64,000 nt of DNA from Symbiodinium kawagutii (taxonomy: Eukaryota; Sar; Dinophyceae; Suessiales; Symbiodiniaceae), in assembly GCA_009767595.1 (NCBI GenBank), contig VSDK01000792.1, positions 144,487 through 208,486 on the forward strand. Reading direction: 5' to 3'. The translations under genes were made by a program, and so were the position numbers. Shown here piece by piece: positions 23,570-35,245 of the stretch (position 1 is the stretch's first letter; every line of letters starts with the position of its first letter). Below the pieces are notes generated by a model. That model was given only the letters and a program-made list of their open reading frames with translations. It did no database searches and had not been told where the DNA came from.

Positions 23570-25400
23570 TATGTTCCTCTGACAATTGCAGCGATGTTCT
23601 GCACCATGTCTTGTTGAGACTGCGGTTCCAAAAGTAAAGTCTTCGAACGCTATATGTTTTCACTTTTGATGTTGTTGTTCCTGGGATCTACAACTGTTTG
23701 ATTAACCGCCGCAGTTCTGAACCAAACTGTCCTTGTTTCTGTCGCCAAATCCAAGACTACAAACATGACATCATTAAAATCCGCAATACTTTTCAGACAT
23801 CCGCTGCAACACTGGTCACCGACACCAAAAATTTGACTTCCAAAGCAACTATGACCTGGATGAGAGCATGCAAAACGTAGGGATAAACACACAAAAAACG
23901 TAGCTGAACTAACCGAAAGAAAATTGGAAACCCAACCTCCAGGACACGTGGCTGGATGGTGAAATGAAACGATGAACAAATAACGCCTATACCTATTCAG
24001 TCAAAATACCAACTTCTTGTAGGACTCGATATAAAAGACTGTACTTTCCCTTAAGTTAGGAGAAAAAAACGTATTTTCCCTAAAAACCTGTATTTTCCCC
24101 AACATCCATAGTTTGGGGTCTTAGATGGTATTTGGTTTCTATATTGATACATCTTAACCTGCTTATAGTCAGTCCCCATTGTTTTGCCACTTCGGAATCT
24201 ACTCAGTGATTGTGCCACAGTGCCATGGATAGTTTGATGGCCATGTTGGATGATCATCCAGCCCTTGAATTTGCAAATACGGGCCAGGTACACAGTCCCT
24301 GGTTCCGGTTCAAGAGTTTGCACATCCCCAAAAAGTGGAAGCACCTAACTCCCAAACCTGTGTGAGCTGGAGGTTCCGACCCATATTTTTGTTTGATTTT
24401 GATACTCCCACATCATCCTAAATACGGATAACAGGGGTTCAACATGGTTTTTCATGATTTTGGTGGGTGGAAAACATCGCTAACCCGCAGAACCCGTATT
24501 TACCCCGTATTACCCCGTGACTATCCCGTAGTTAACTCGTATTTTCATGTATTTTCCCTAAACTCGGAAAATATAATATTTTCCTAACCCGTTAAAAAAC
24601 ATCGAGAACCAAAACAAATTCAAATGGTAAACCAATAAAAAGTCTAGAAAGCACATCACCAAGGTACAACGGGAGGAAAATCAACAGCGCTCGAAACCAA
24701 AGTACATGGCGGTTCCAACATAACTCCCTCCCAGCTGGTTGCATGCCGTTGAACCCTGATTACATGGAACCCATTCATCCACTGGTGCAGCTTGGAACCC
24801 ATTCATCCACTTCCCAAAATCAACTGATGATTGCAACCAATCTGGTTAGGTTATGATGCTAGAAAGTGAGATATGTTTTTTTGTTGTGTTCAATGCAAAT
24901 GTCACTTCCTTGCTGCATTCCATGATGAGCAAATGATGTTGAATATCGAACAATAGTTACAGTAACTAAATACTAATCCATTCACTGCTACTACAATAAT
25001 CATGTGCGATAGTAGTGTTTAATACTCGCTTATGCTCATGGTTGATAATGGAATGGTCATTCACTATTCACCATGGTTGATCATTGTGGTTATTCACACC
25101 ATGGTTTTTAAGCACCTTGTTGGCTTTAATTTCTAGTGGGTAGATAGTAAGCCCACCTAATCCCAAAAAATACCATAAACCTAAGTGAGTGGCTGTAAGC
25201 TACCCAGCAACCTTAATTCAAGCATGGATAGATAGCCAAATGAGACCAATATCATTAAGCAACATTGTTCTTAACCATGACGAGCCTTTCACCATGAGTT
25301 TAACCAACATAATTAGCAATAAACCAATTAGCACTATACCAATATAACTATTCTACATAATTAGCTCATTTGACCAATAAACCCATATAATTAGCCCATA
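23570..25400. other. Intronic-type sequence
   Basis: A section near 24480-24600 repeats the words CCCGTATT and CCGTA. An AT-rich tract with TGGTTGATAATGG words follows. No firm exon. Confidence 0.45.
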
Positions 25401-25420
25401 CTTGAGCATCAACAACATGG

Positions 25421-25503
25421 CCACTCCTGGGGCCGCTCCCCCATGGATCAGCTCCCCACGCCTGCAGCATGTCCGGCGCCGCATAGTTCGCGGGCGGCGG
25501 CAC
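25421..25503 (-). CDS. Pro/Ala/Trp-rich exon (VPPPANYAAPDMLQAWGADP)
   Basis: After acceptor CTGCCCCGAG the minus strand reads VPPPANYAAPDMLQAWGADP followed by WGSGPRSG. The NYAA-M-QA-GA pattern recurs in the 19.6-kb exon. The 3' edge is not clear (GC-type options). The frame is open upstream as well (CDAPCLACPE). A plus frame is also open but less protein-like. Confidence 0.62.
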
Positions 25504-26036
25504 CTCGGGGCAGGCGAGACACGGTGCGTCGCACCACGGTGCCGAGCGCAAGCGTAACGGTGACGACGGGGGTTCGATCAAGGGGTTAAAACTAGTGGTT
25601 GATCATGTGCCTTGGTTGATTGATGTTGATAAATGTTGATGAATGAATGGTTGATAAATGTTAATCATTAAGGATTGTAATCAATGGATGTTGATTCATG
25701 CTTAAGAACAAAAGATTATACTTAATTAATGGTGATAAACAATGGTTGAGAATGGTCGATGAATCATTGTTGGATCATCAGTAATGGTTGACAATGATCA
25801 GTGTAACGAATGTTGATGAGAAGGTGATAATCAACAAGAATTGGGTAAAATGGTTGATCACGTTGAATGAATGGATGAGAACAGGTGATAAGAACAAATG
25901 GTATTTCAGGGGATAAACTAACTACATGGGTATTTCACCAAGCAACAAATGCTAAGCTAGCTGGGTAATGGTTGATACAGCTGGGGATAAAGACCAACAG
26001 TTAAACAGGGGATTTTCCGTCTTTTATAAGTACGAA

Positions 26037-26162
26037 TATAGCTATGGGTCAATATTGACCAATTAACAAATTGCTAGTAGTTCACATTAACAAATACCAG
26101 TAAGTGGTCAATTAGGTCATGGGAACAGCTCAGTTACACGGGCCCTTGACCCCACAGCCAGA
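26037..26162. repeat. Family C inverted-repeat element, diverged
   Basis: ATATAGCTATGGGTCAATAT at the left and CTTGACCCCACAGCC at the right, opposite in orientation to the copy at 975. Confidence 0.6.
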
Positions 26163-26603
26163 GGTCAACCAATGAAATAACCAGCTTGGTAGCCATTGGT
26201 TCCACAAGAAAATAAAGTCTTGAAATTTCTACACTATGGTTTTTATACCTACGGCATGTTAACGATTACAAATGGAAAACAAACGCATGGTTATAATTGT
26301 TTATCAATGAGTTTTGTGCCAGTGCTTGGATACAACAACAGCGAATTATGCTACCAATACCGGTTACACTAGCCGATTTGTCATTCCGCTACTATGAGTT
26401 GTAATCAACCATCAATAGTAGATAATTGATAGATAATGAAAAAACAGACTAACCACCATTCAATCATGCTTTAATCATCATAAACCATCAATAACAATCA
26501 ATAACCACCATTCAACCATCAATAACCATCATTCAACCACTACTGAACCATCACTTCATCATGATTTCCCCGTGATTTTCCGAGCTTTTAACCACTGAAC
26601 CAC

Positions 26604-26757
26604 CTTGACAGTGCCACCATCTCCGGGTCTCCCGGCGTAGCTTCCACTCCGGGTCTCCCCCGCAGGTGGCGGTACATAGCTTCCACCCAGACCGCCAGGT
26701 GTCAGGGCTGGAGGCATGTAATGACCACCTTGGCACACCGGTGGGACTGGTGACCCC
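26604..26757 (-). CDS. Pro/Gly/Tyr-rich exon (GGSYVPPPAGE repeats)
   Basis: The minus strand reads GSPVPPVCQGGHYMPPALTP, GGLGGSYVPPPAGETRSGSY and AGRPGDGGTVK. An internal duplication (GGAAGCTA...GGAGACCCGGAG) encodes two GSY units. The acceptor CCATGGCTTCAG is the end of a family A inverted-repeat element, and the donor is GTCAAG|GTGGTT. Low-complexity, probably disordered product. Confidence 0.72.
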
Positions 26758-26980
26758 CTGAAGCCATGGGGGTACCCCCCAGTTATCATACACTTATATG
26801 GCGGATGGGAATGAACCAACCATAGGTTTTGGTGGTATGAGTTATCACTCACGGGTAATGAACCACCCATAGCTTTGGGGATATGACGTGAGAAACCGCC
26901 AATTATCAAGTTGTTTTGCCCTTTGTAGTAATAAACCAACCATTTTTGGGGGTTCCCTATGACTTGAGAAACCACTATTT
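26758..26980. repeat. Two overlapping or nested family A elements
   Basis: Left tip CTGAAGCCATGGGGGTACCC, internal GACGTGAGAAACCGCC, right tip CCCTATGACTTGAGAAACCA. The left tip forms the AG acceptor of the minus-strand exon ending at 26757. Confidence 0.7.
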
Positions 26981-27890
26981 TAGGTAACCAGTAGTTTGCC
27001 AACTCATGGTCAGTAATGATTGTTCATATTCAAAGCTTGAGAACTGCATCTGGTGCATGATAAACAATGAACCAACCTTTGAAGAACCAACCTTTGAATG
27101 TGAACACTGGATGTATGATCATGGAAAATCAACTTGAAACAAAAGAAATTAAGCTTTGAATCACGATGAACCACGCTTGTATAGATGGTTAATCATGGTA
27201 TATGATGGTTGTAGAACGGCTGTGTGATGAATAATAGTTTACACTAGGAGGTTGAAATTTGGGCGCTAATGATTGAATGCCATATGCTCGTACGGTGAAA
27301 ACTGTGATCAGTCATGTTCATGACGAAGAATGATGTATCAGAGTATTCTGGTGGTTTGAAAGTTGATATACACTGCGAGAATGCTTGGTGATGGTGAAGT
27401 TGATGGTTCAAGCTATTGGGAAATGTGGCTAATTGCTAGTGAATGGCACATGGTCAATAATGATTGATCATGGACAAACTATTGATGATGATGATAACAA
27501 TGGCAAACAACTACAACAATGACAGTTGAGGACAATTGTTTGGCTATATTTGCATATCAACCACAAGTTGGAAGCAACAAACAAGCCCTAGGTGGTTGGT
27601 GGATGGTTGATACATGGATGGCTCGATATGCATATACATGTATGCATAATTCTGTATATATCATACATGTATAATTGTTTGTATATCAACAAATATGTAT
27701 TGACCGGTTGTTTGTTCCCACGCATCACCCAAAAAACATGTCGTTTCAAACATGCATTCCAAGTCTGGCTGCAAGTTTCATCATTTTTCTTCGCCGTGGC
27801 CTGCGCATCGCAGCCCTTTGTCTGCGCATATCTTCGAGGTATTCGCTGCCGCACGCATCACGGCGAGGAGTGAACACATAGCCAACTATG

Positions 27891-28107
27891 TACATGCGAG
27901 GTGGGGCTCCCTAGTTATTATAAGCTGACTGATATAAGCCATTTCATAGACTTTTCATATCATATCTTTCCTAATCAACTCATATTTACCGTAGTTACCC
28001 AACCAACTTAGCTGGTTCATCCACTGGTGAGTTGCTGGGTATAAACCAACTTCGCTGCTTCCTCAACTGGTGCGATAGCAACCGGTGACCTCACTGGAGG
28101 GCCCCAC
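27891..28107. repeat. Family B element abutting an exon
   Basis: Left tip GAGGTGGGGCTCCC, right tip GGGCCCCACCTGGTG. The right tip, on the minus strand CACCAG|GTGGGGCCC, is the donor of the exon ending at 28108. Confidence 0.72.
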
Positions 28108-28236
28108 CTGGTGAATCGCCGCTCACCACACCACGCTGATCACGTCCTGCCACCGTTCCCGCAGACCGCTCCAGAGCCGCAGGGCCCAGCGCTTCAGCCG
28201 CGCGGGCAGCCGCGCACGGCGAGCGGCCTCTAAGGC
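28108..28236 (-). CDS. Arg/Ala-rich exon ending at a GTGGGGCCC element
   Basis: A very GC-rich island opens after CGGAACCACCAG. One minus frame (EALGPAALERSAGTVAGRDQ, then RGVVSGDSP) runs up to the donor CACCAG|GTGGGGCCC, which is the tip of the inverted-repeat element at 27895-28107. Another frame (ARRARLPARLKRWALRLWSG, then LRERWQDVISVVW) stops at TGA unless an earlier donor TGTG|GTGAGC is used. The island is certainly exonic; the frame is open. Confidence 0.62.
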
Positions 28237-28559
28237 CTGGTGGTTCCGAGGAGCTGATCGATGGATCATGAGATGGCGAAAAAACCGTGCGAAAATCGGA
28301 TCATCTTTAATTGGGTTCATTGTCCAGGCACATTTTGGCATTTTCAACGGATCAATAATATATGGTGTTTTTTTGCAATATCATTTGGGTTTATTTTTCA
28401 ACATGAGTGTTTTCGCATGTTTTTGCCAATCAAATGTCCCATGAATATCAATAAATCAGGGTCTTGATGGAAAAGAGCATGAGCTGATACCTGTAGCAAG
28501 CAGCAACTGCACTTGGCAACTTCACCAACAAAAATCAGACTAGCTCGACTGACTGATAT

Positions 28560-28597
28560 CATGTATATATATATATATAGAGAGAGAGAGAGGGAGA
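28560..28597 (+). repeat. (TA)n(GA)n microsatellite
   Basis: TATATATATATATATA followed by GAGAGAGAGAGAGAGG. Confidence 0.88.
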
Positions 28598-28920
28598 GCA
28601 GCTTTGTATCCCCGGAAAAGTGTTGGCTCGAATGACACTGGAAATAATGAGCATTGATTCTAACCATTCCTTATCTTAGCATTTCTTAACCACTACTCAA
28701 CTGCATCATAATCAGTATGGTTATGTCCGCCATTGAAAACCATTCATCATTCTTGATCGATCACTATCAACCATTATCAAGTAAACACTAAAATCCGCTA
28801 TGAATCCGTCCTTGTAAATCACTATTAGTCACCATTAGTCATTCTTAATGATTCTGAATCATTTCAACCATTGAGTTCGCTGGCTTAGGGCGCAATTGGT
28901 CCCGGCATCCGGCAGCTCAC

Positions 28921-28959
28921 CTCGGCTTTTGCTCGTTCTTCAGCCAGGCGACTTTGCAC
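28921..28959 (-). CDS. Coiled-coil-like exon (VQSRLAEERAKAE)
   Basis: The minus strand reads VQSRLAEERAKAE between acceptor CTCTGCACAG and donor GCCGAG|GTGAGC. The same frame is open upstream (ALMAPSRQELGSAQ) to near 29012, so the exon may be longer. Highly charged helix; belongs with the 30.1-kb exon by strand and character. Confidence 0.7.
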
Positions 28960-30072
28960 CTGTGCAGAGCCAAGCTCTTGGCGGGATGGAGCCATCAGTG
29001 CTGATGCTGTTGTCGACGTAACTCAGATCAATTGAGAATTTACGTAGACATCAGTACCCTGACTTGCAAGTGTAACTCGGATCAATAACTTTTATATAAG
29101 ATCATTTTTGGTTAATCACGTGCACTTGTATACATATAGACACATGTAATATACCTGCAAGTTTGAGCATTTTCCTTGAGAGGCGGTTTACCTGCATGGT
29201 AACGGTCTTGTCGCTATCTTATTGTTCGAATGGTCGATAATTGCTCCCTGTGAAGCATTTTCCTACATTGGGCTACAGGGCCTTCATAAGGAATTCGGAC
29301 TCCTTTCGCCTCAAAAACATGAATGGCAAAGTATGTTTGCTCGAACATGTTTGGGAGAGTCACTGCTTAATTTCTGGTTATACCGTATACCTAAGTTTGA
29401 CCTGCATTTGTAACAAGATTATGTTTTGTGGCTGGAATCTATGTCAGCGACTCCATACTACGTGACCAGAGTGGGCTGACCAAAAACAGCTGAGTTCGGC
29501 AAGGCCAATTGAGCGCACATAGCGGTGGGACCTGTGGACCATACCTACGTTCCACAGCTTCTTTGTAAAACAGTGTAGGGAGAAGCAGAAATGTTGTGCC
29601 CAACAGAACAACAACCACTTTGGGAATCGTTTGGGGTTTCCCCATGTATGGAATTTCCCGCTCATTGTGAAGGAATCCCTTCGCTCTGGGCAGTATGATG
29701 CATGGCTATACGAAGACATGCCAATGGCATCTATTCATCATCTTTACATAAACAGTATCAACCTCGGCATGGATAAACATTTGCTAGTGGGTACAAACAC
29801 ATCGGTGGATAATACTGTACCCTATCCAAACTGTAAATATCATGGTTTACTCTTGCGTTGACACCACTAGTCATGCATCCATTCACCGTCCATTCTAACA
29901 TTAACAAGCAGTTCCAATACTAACATGGATAAGCCATCATTGATTTCACAAGGATAGACCAACATTGCCCAACCATTCACCATCTTCGAACAATAATAGC
30001 AAATATAAATCAGCATGATCATGGATAGAAAATACCAACATAGATCAACAGCTTGACAACTGGACACATCAC

Positions 30073-30151
30073 GGCGATTCACCGCCTGCTGCATCCTCTG
30101 CTGGATCTCCTGCACCGATCGTGACGGCTTCACATTGTCTGCGGAGGGCAC
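30073..30151 (-). CDS. Coiled-coil-like exon (SRSVQEIQQRMQQAVNR)
   Basis: After a strong polypyrimidine acceptor CCTTTCTTTGCCCCCAG the minus strand reads VPSADNVKPSRSVQEIQQRM followed by QQAVNR, donor AATCGCC|GTGATG. The Q/R-rich helix suits a coiled coil. The exon is clear; the gene is not identified. Confidence 0.75.
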
Positions 30152-30179
30152 CTGGGGGCAAAGAAAGGGATGGTGAAAT

Positions 30180-31130
30180 AAAATGATGGTTATAATTTAT
30201 GGGTAAACCATGATCAAATGGCTGGATGATGGTTGATTGTGGTCAATGATGGTTGATGATGTTAATGATTATGGTTTGTTCAATGGCTGAATGATGGTTA
30301 ATAAGAAACTATCAGAATGATGGTCAAATGATAATGGCATGGATGATGGCTATCATGATTGATTCAAAGGATGCTTACGGAGAATGCTTAGAAAATGATA
30401 TGAATATAGCTCAATAATGGTTGGCTAAATGATAGCTCAATAATGGTTGAATGATGATTAATGATGGGGAAATGAATGGTCGATAAGAAACCATAATAAA
30501 CCAACAGCCACACTATGGAATACACTGGTTAAATGATGGCAATGAATGATTAGATAATAACAAATGACTAACTTATAGTGAAACAATTGGTAGTAATGAA
30601 CCGTAATTAACGATTGGATGACTGTTTACGATGATTCACTGATGGTGAAAGAATGAGCTTGAATAATGTTAATGGATCCTCAAAAATTGACCATCATCAA
30701 GCAAAGGGATACTGAATAGCTACATGACTACATGATCGCTAAATAACGGTTAAGTGATAGTTGAGTAAGATTATGCTTAACAGAATGGATAAATGATTGG
30801 TTTGAATGACTGTTACCATCAAGCAAAGAGACAATGGCAAGCTAAAGGATAGCCAAATGATGGTTGAATGGTTAATGATGCAAAAATAAATAGCCGCAAT
30901 AAATAAGCAGCCATAGTGCGAAATGTACTGGTTATACAAATGCTGGATAATGAACGATTCAATGACGGTTAATGATTGTGCATTATCACACTGATTAATT
31001 ATACAATAAAAATTGCATAAGATTGTTGATAATTGACAATAACGATTAACGATTAGTGATGGCAAAAGAGATGGCAATTGGTACGTGATGATGGTTGACA
31101 ATATTTAATTAAATGGTTACTCGATGGTGA
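30180..31130. other. Strand-biased GATGGTTGAATGATGG intron filler
   Basis: Dense, degenerate repeats of GATGGTTAATGATGG-like words on the plus strand; the 120-codon minus frame here is low-complexity translation of the repeat. Confidence 0.65.
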
Positions 31131-31305
31131 ATCGCGCTGACTCAGACTGAGAATGATGCTTAAGAATGATCAATGGTGGTGAGAAGATGGTTCTATTTTG
31201 AATCATCAACCATCATTTATTAATCGCAGTTCATGGTCAACCACGAAACATGGTCATCAACAAACCATCATAAACCACTTAATAATTAGTAACAATTATA
31301 ATCCA

Positions 31306-31965
31306 TGTGTATACTAGTAGACATACACTTAGAACAGAAACTGTTTTCCAAATGCATCAGAGCTGCACTTAGAACACGTCAAAATTCATTGATTTGGATG
31401 TTCTTAGCGTGCACTTAGAACACATGAAAATCAATGATTCTGCTTTCAATGATCACTTAGAACATGTACACTTAGAACATAAGCATTGTGTCACCATATA
31501 TGTTCTATGTGCACATTTACCAAGCTAAACACGTCGCACACTTCAGTTCTGACCAGGGTCTTTATTCAAAACCGCTTATATATTTGAAAATCAAATTGGT
31601 CTTCAAAAGTCACCCTTCATGCGATGACCCAAACTCAGGGTTGGCTGATGCTGTTGTAAGGACCGTTCCTCAGAACACCTTCAGCCATGTTCCACATGTG
31701 AAATACATCTATATATGATACTCCCATGTTTCAATGCTTAACTCCTGATTTATACTTAGAACAGAAGACAAATGGTGAATGCTGTGGTTAGTTGCATAAA
31801 CCCTCACTTAGAACATCTGGAACCATATTCACACCTGTTCTAAGTGTATTGTTCACCCGTGCAATGTTTCACCTGTTCTAAGTGAACACTTAGAACACAC
31901 CTACCCATGTATTTTTCCTACGAGCGTTTTCCAAATGATGTTCTAAGTGTATGTATACAAGTATA
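31306..31965. mobile_element. Element with TIRs and eleven CACTTAGAACA motifs
   Basis: The left end CTAGTAGACATACACTTAGA and the right end TCTAAGTGTATGTATACAAG are inverted copies. The motif CACTTAGAACA or its complement occurs near 31326, 31366, 31412, 31454, 31469, 31754, 31805, 31835, 31873, 31885 and 31938, with copies near the left end in one orientation and several near the right end inverted. This is typical of non-autonomous DNA transposons with sub-terminal transposase sites. No transposase gene is seen. Confidence 0.7.
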
Positions 31966-32127
31966 ATGGTTGTTAATTATCAATCGTTTAGCATTAATCC
32001 ATATTGGCATCGTCACTAGCAACCATCATAAACAACTCATGATCCATGACCATTTTGGCAACCTGGAAAAATAAACAAATCAAACCCACAAACTAGTGAT
32101 AGTACTAATGTGAAACTCCAATGATGC

Positions 32128-32200
32128 CTTGACCACCGTTCTTGATCGTAGTCGCGCCACACAGTCGATCGTCGACAATGATTGGATAAGAGCCCCAAGC
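32128..32200 (-). CDS. Candidate short exon (ALIQSLSTIDCVARLRSRTV)
   Basis: The minus strand reads LGALIQSLSTIDCVARLRSR followed by TVVK between GTAAAG and a GC donor GTCAAG|GCATCA. Moderate composition evidence only. Confidence 0.4.
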
Positions 32201-33153
32201 CTTTACAAGAGCAACTTGTACATCAGCAACTATCCAACATTATCCAACAGCATGATCCAGGATCTCTGGTTTGGCTCGTAAGAGTTGGTTCAAACACTGG
32301 GCTGAGCATGCAAAAGAACCATCACGAATCATCACGAAATAGATACCGTACCTGTTTGTTGTGATGCAAAACCGACCCCACCTGCTTGGTAGAGTTAGAG
32401 CCATATATTAGAAAACCATCAATTGTGATTGTGAATCGCAAGCTAGAAAAGGAAAACTGGGGGTGCTTTGTTCATGTGGATCTAGCCTGAATATTTGGTG
32501 GGCACCGACCGATCATGGATGGCTAAAACATTGACACAAGTTGCGTAGCTCGAGTATTCTGGAATGGCTAGATCCAACAGTTCAATAGGTAAGTCTGTCT
32601 ACAAATGTTCAACTACAAGGAGTTCACCATGACCATGGTTGTAGGGGTTAAAACCCAGCGAATACGCTTTTGTACTAGCATTATCACTCGTTATATGCCA
32701 ATTATAACTCCAACTGCCCATCCAAGGACCTGTACAATTAAGCAGTATCAAAAATGATATATCGACCGATATTGGCCATGAACTGTCAAGTTAAAATAAT
32801 CAATGATCATTCAGCATACCTGTCAACCATTTTGTGAACATTCAAAACCATTAATACTAAAACTTAAAACATGTATCACCAACTACTAATAAACTTGTAA
32901 TCAACCATGAAATTACAATCTATTGACCGTGAGTGCCGGCATGAGCAATTACAGACCGAGAATAGTCATCGCTAACCATATATACAGTATACATGTATAT
33001 AAATAGATAATATATATACATATTTGCATATGTGTAATCAAAATCCAAACTATAACAACATTGAAACTAGTGATTACTAGTAATCAACCGCAACTATCAT
33101 CCATATATCTGGCTTTAGCAACTCTGAAATAAAGCACTAAAAAAACACTCAAC

Positions 33154-33214
33154 TCTGTCGTAGCTCCACCGGGCAAATCTCTGTCAGGCACCATGGTTCC
33201 ACCCTGCTCAGATC
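33154..33214 (-). CDS. Short exon (SEQGGTMVPDRDLPGGATTE)
   Basis: After an excellent acceptor TTGTCCCCTGGCAG the minus strand reads GSEQGGTMVPDRDLPGGATT followed by E, with donor CAGA|GTTGAG. A second frame (DLSRVEPWCLTEICPVELRQ) ends in TGA right after, which would make this a terminal exon instead. First-position purine content favours the former. Confidence 0.52.
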
Positions 33215-33856
33215 CTGCCAGGGGACAACCCGTGGCTGACGAGGTTGGAGATTGGTAATGCTGGTTGATGGTTGGAGTCTAGTGGTTAACAATAAAAACA
33301 AAAATCTAGCCATGACATAGTAGGTGAGTATGCTCTCAATGACCAGTAATGCTATCATATGGTGGTTATTAAAGGTCAGCGGTTAGTTGATACTGGCTAA
33401 TATGCTGTCAATAACGACCAATAAAACGGTCCAACACTCAATCGACAATGGTGACTGCAGCTTGATGAGGCCTGAGACATGGTTTGATGACAGTGATCGA
33501 CAATGATTAACATCCTGGAACATGATGGGGGGGTGACAATGGCGTATATTAATAAACATACGAAATGACAAGTACCTGTTCACAAACATTAGCAATCAAT
33601 GGATATCTATGGCTCATAATGTCATAGAGCGGAATGTAATCCTAAATCACTAGGTATACCACCATGCGGTCCTATCAGTGATGATGGAACGACCATCCAC
33701 AACATGTTCAAGCATCAACCAGCATTGAACCAACAATTTGAATCATTACCCAGCCATCATCTGGTTGTGAGACACTTCATTCATCTAGGAAACCACTATG
33801 GCTTGGCACCACAATCATTAATTAAACCTAATTATGGCTCATCTAAGATTCATTTG

Positions 33857-33957
33857 GTGGTTTTTGAGAATAAGGTACCCCCCAATCATCCACTAGTAGT
33901 CATTTATGGCCATAAACCCACCTTTTTTGGGGTACCCCCATGGCTTCAGAAACACCC
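33857..33957. repeat. Family A inverted-repeat element at an exon edge
   Basis: Left tip GGTGGTTTTTGAGAATAAGG, right tip CCCCCATGGCTTCAGAAACA. The neighbouring minus-strand exon ends three to four bases from the right tip. Confidence 0.78.
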
Positions 33958-33960
33958 GAC

Positions 33961-34039
33961 CCTCAACCAATCCGCCAACCGCCACGGTACCCGCGACCCT
34001 GCCCTGCCTTCGTCAGCCAGCTCCACAACGGTCTTGTTC
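33961..34039 (-). CDS. Exon (NKTVVELADEGRAGSRVPWR) abutting a family A element
   Basis: After acceptor CGTTATCCAG the minus strand reads NKTVVELADEGRAGSRVPWR followed by LADWLR. The donor GAGG|GTCGGG lies directly at the GGGTGTTTCTGAAGCC tip of the inverted-repeat element at 33857-33957. The exon is in phase at both ends. Downstream of the helicase C-terminal exons on the same strand; function unknown. Confidence 0.6.
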
Positions 34040-34850
34040 CTGGATAACGAAGTCGTGCAGCGGTGACATAGTCTTACGATTGCACTACTAGATCACTACA
34101 AGCTCTGATAGTATAGATCAGAATATAATGGTTGTACGATTCATCTATAAATATAATGATAAGATCTGAATCTATAGATCATTATACATCTATATCTATA
34201 TTTGAATAGCGCTGTATACAGTCAGACTGTTGTATATAGATATCATTCTGATACAACTTTACATTCGTTCACAGGTTCATGTATGTAGTTGCAAGGTTGG
34301 TGTTACACATGTGTAAATGGCTGTATGGTGAATGAACATAGCATAGCATATCAATGTGGATAGTTTCAACCAACACATCGACGCGCATAGTTCCAATGTT
34401 GATTTTTTCATGTAGACCAGCAAAACTACTGGAACTGCTTGACTATCATGATATAATGTCATGTTTCCACAACTATAAATAAGGTTGGCACCTATTGGTT
34501 GAATATGATCGGATTTTAAATGTAGTCTTGTACTTCTACTTATGTATTGCGGCTCATGCTTTGTACGATGGATCATGACCACTATACATTATATGTTTGT
34601 ACTTTTAAAGCATCTAAAGCACTATTTACTTCGATTATTACAATTATTATACAACTAAAAATATTGTGCACTTGTGATTAGGGCCAATGACTTCTACAAG
34701 TAAATACTTGACTCCGTTGGCATCCAAATTATTCCTTTTTAGTCGCACCAGCCTTACTTGGGATACCATGGGATACTTGAAGCCTTAAAGCCTTCATTTC
34801 TTGCTGTTAAACTGGCGCCAAGGGCTGACGATACATGAAACTCTGAACAG

Positions 34851-34958
34851 CTGGAAAACGCTCGGCTGCTAGCGGCGACTGAAACTATTCCAGAAATTCC
34901 TAGCGGGTTGCAGGAAGAACGGAGAGCTGGGAACAACAGTATGATACGATTGACGTAA
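34851..34958 (+). CDS. Candidate exon on the opposite strand (LENARLLAATETIPEIPSGL)
   Basis: After CTCTGAACAG the plus strand reads LENARLLAATETIPEIPSGL followed by QEERRAGNNSM and reaches TAA at 34956. First codon positions are about 70% purine. The minus strand is open over the same bases but serine-rich and less convincing. The strand disagrees with its neighbours, so it may be chance or a nested gene. Confidence 0.35.
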   Translation: MENARLLAATETIPEIPSGLQEERRAGNNSMIRLT

Positions 34959-35138
34959 CTACAATAAAGAAATCCAGTGTTGAAAATGGTCAATAATGGC
35001 TAATGATATCTAGTGATAGTTGACCTTACATGGGTATGGGTCGAGGAATAACCAGCCATCCAACTTTGCCATGAGCAGTGAACCTATCCATGCTGCTACC
35101 TATTCTGGTCACAGATCTATGGAGCTAATCAATTGATC

Positions 35139-35245
35139 CTGGAGACTTTTCGACCAAGCATCTCTTCAATGTCCTTCAGCGCTTCCCATTCGCTGATGAG
35201 ACTCGAATCCACAGACAGCACGGTGGCGCGGAGCCGTGCTTCCAC
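35139..35245 (-). CDS. Helicase C-terminal exon ([12 protein letters not shown])
   Basis: The minus strand reads [20 protein letters not shown] followed by [15 protein letters not shown], after acceptor GTGGCTCTCTAG. VDSSL--EWE-L is a conserved C-terminal string of the family. The exon appears to end at TCTCCAG|GATCAA, a second GA-donor candidate; a GT alternative (AAAA|GTCTCC) exists six bases earlier. This is the last exon I can tie to the helicase by sequence. Confidence 0.88.

Noticed and set aside
29222..29719. Overlapping frames on both strands near 29.2-29.7 kb
   Set aside because: AT-rich, no clear splice pairs and no motif; probably chance.
30739..31101. 120-codon minus frame
   Set aside because: It follows from the GATGGTTGA repeat background; rich in Ile, Ser, Leu and Tyr without any motif.
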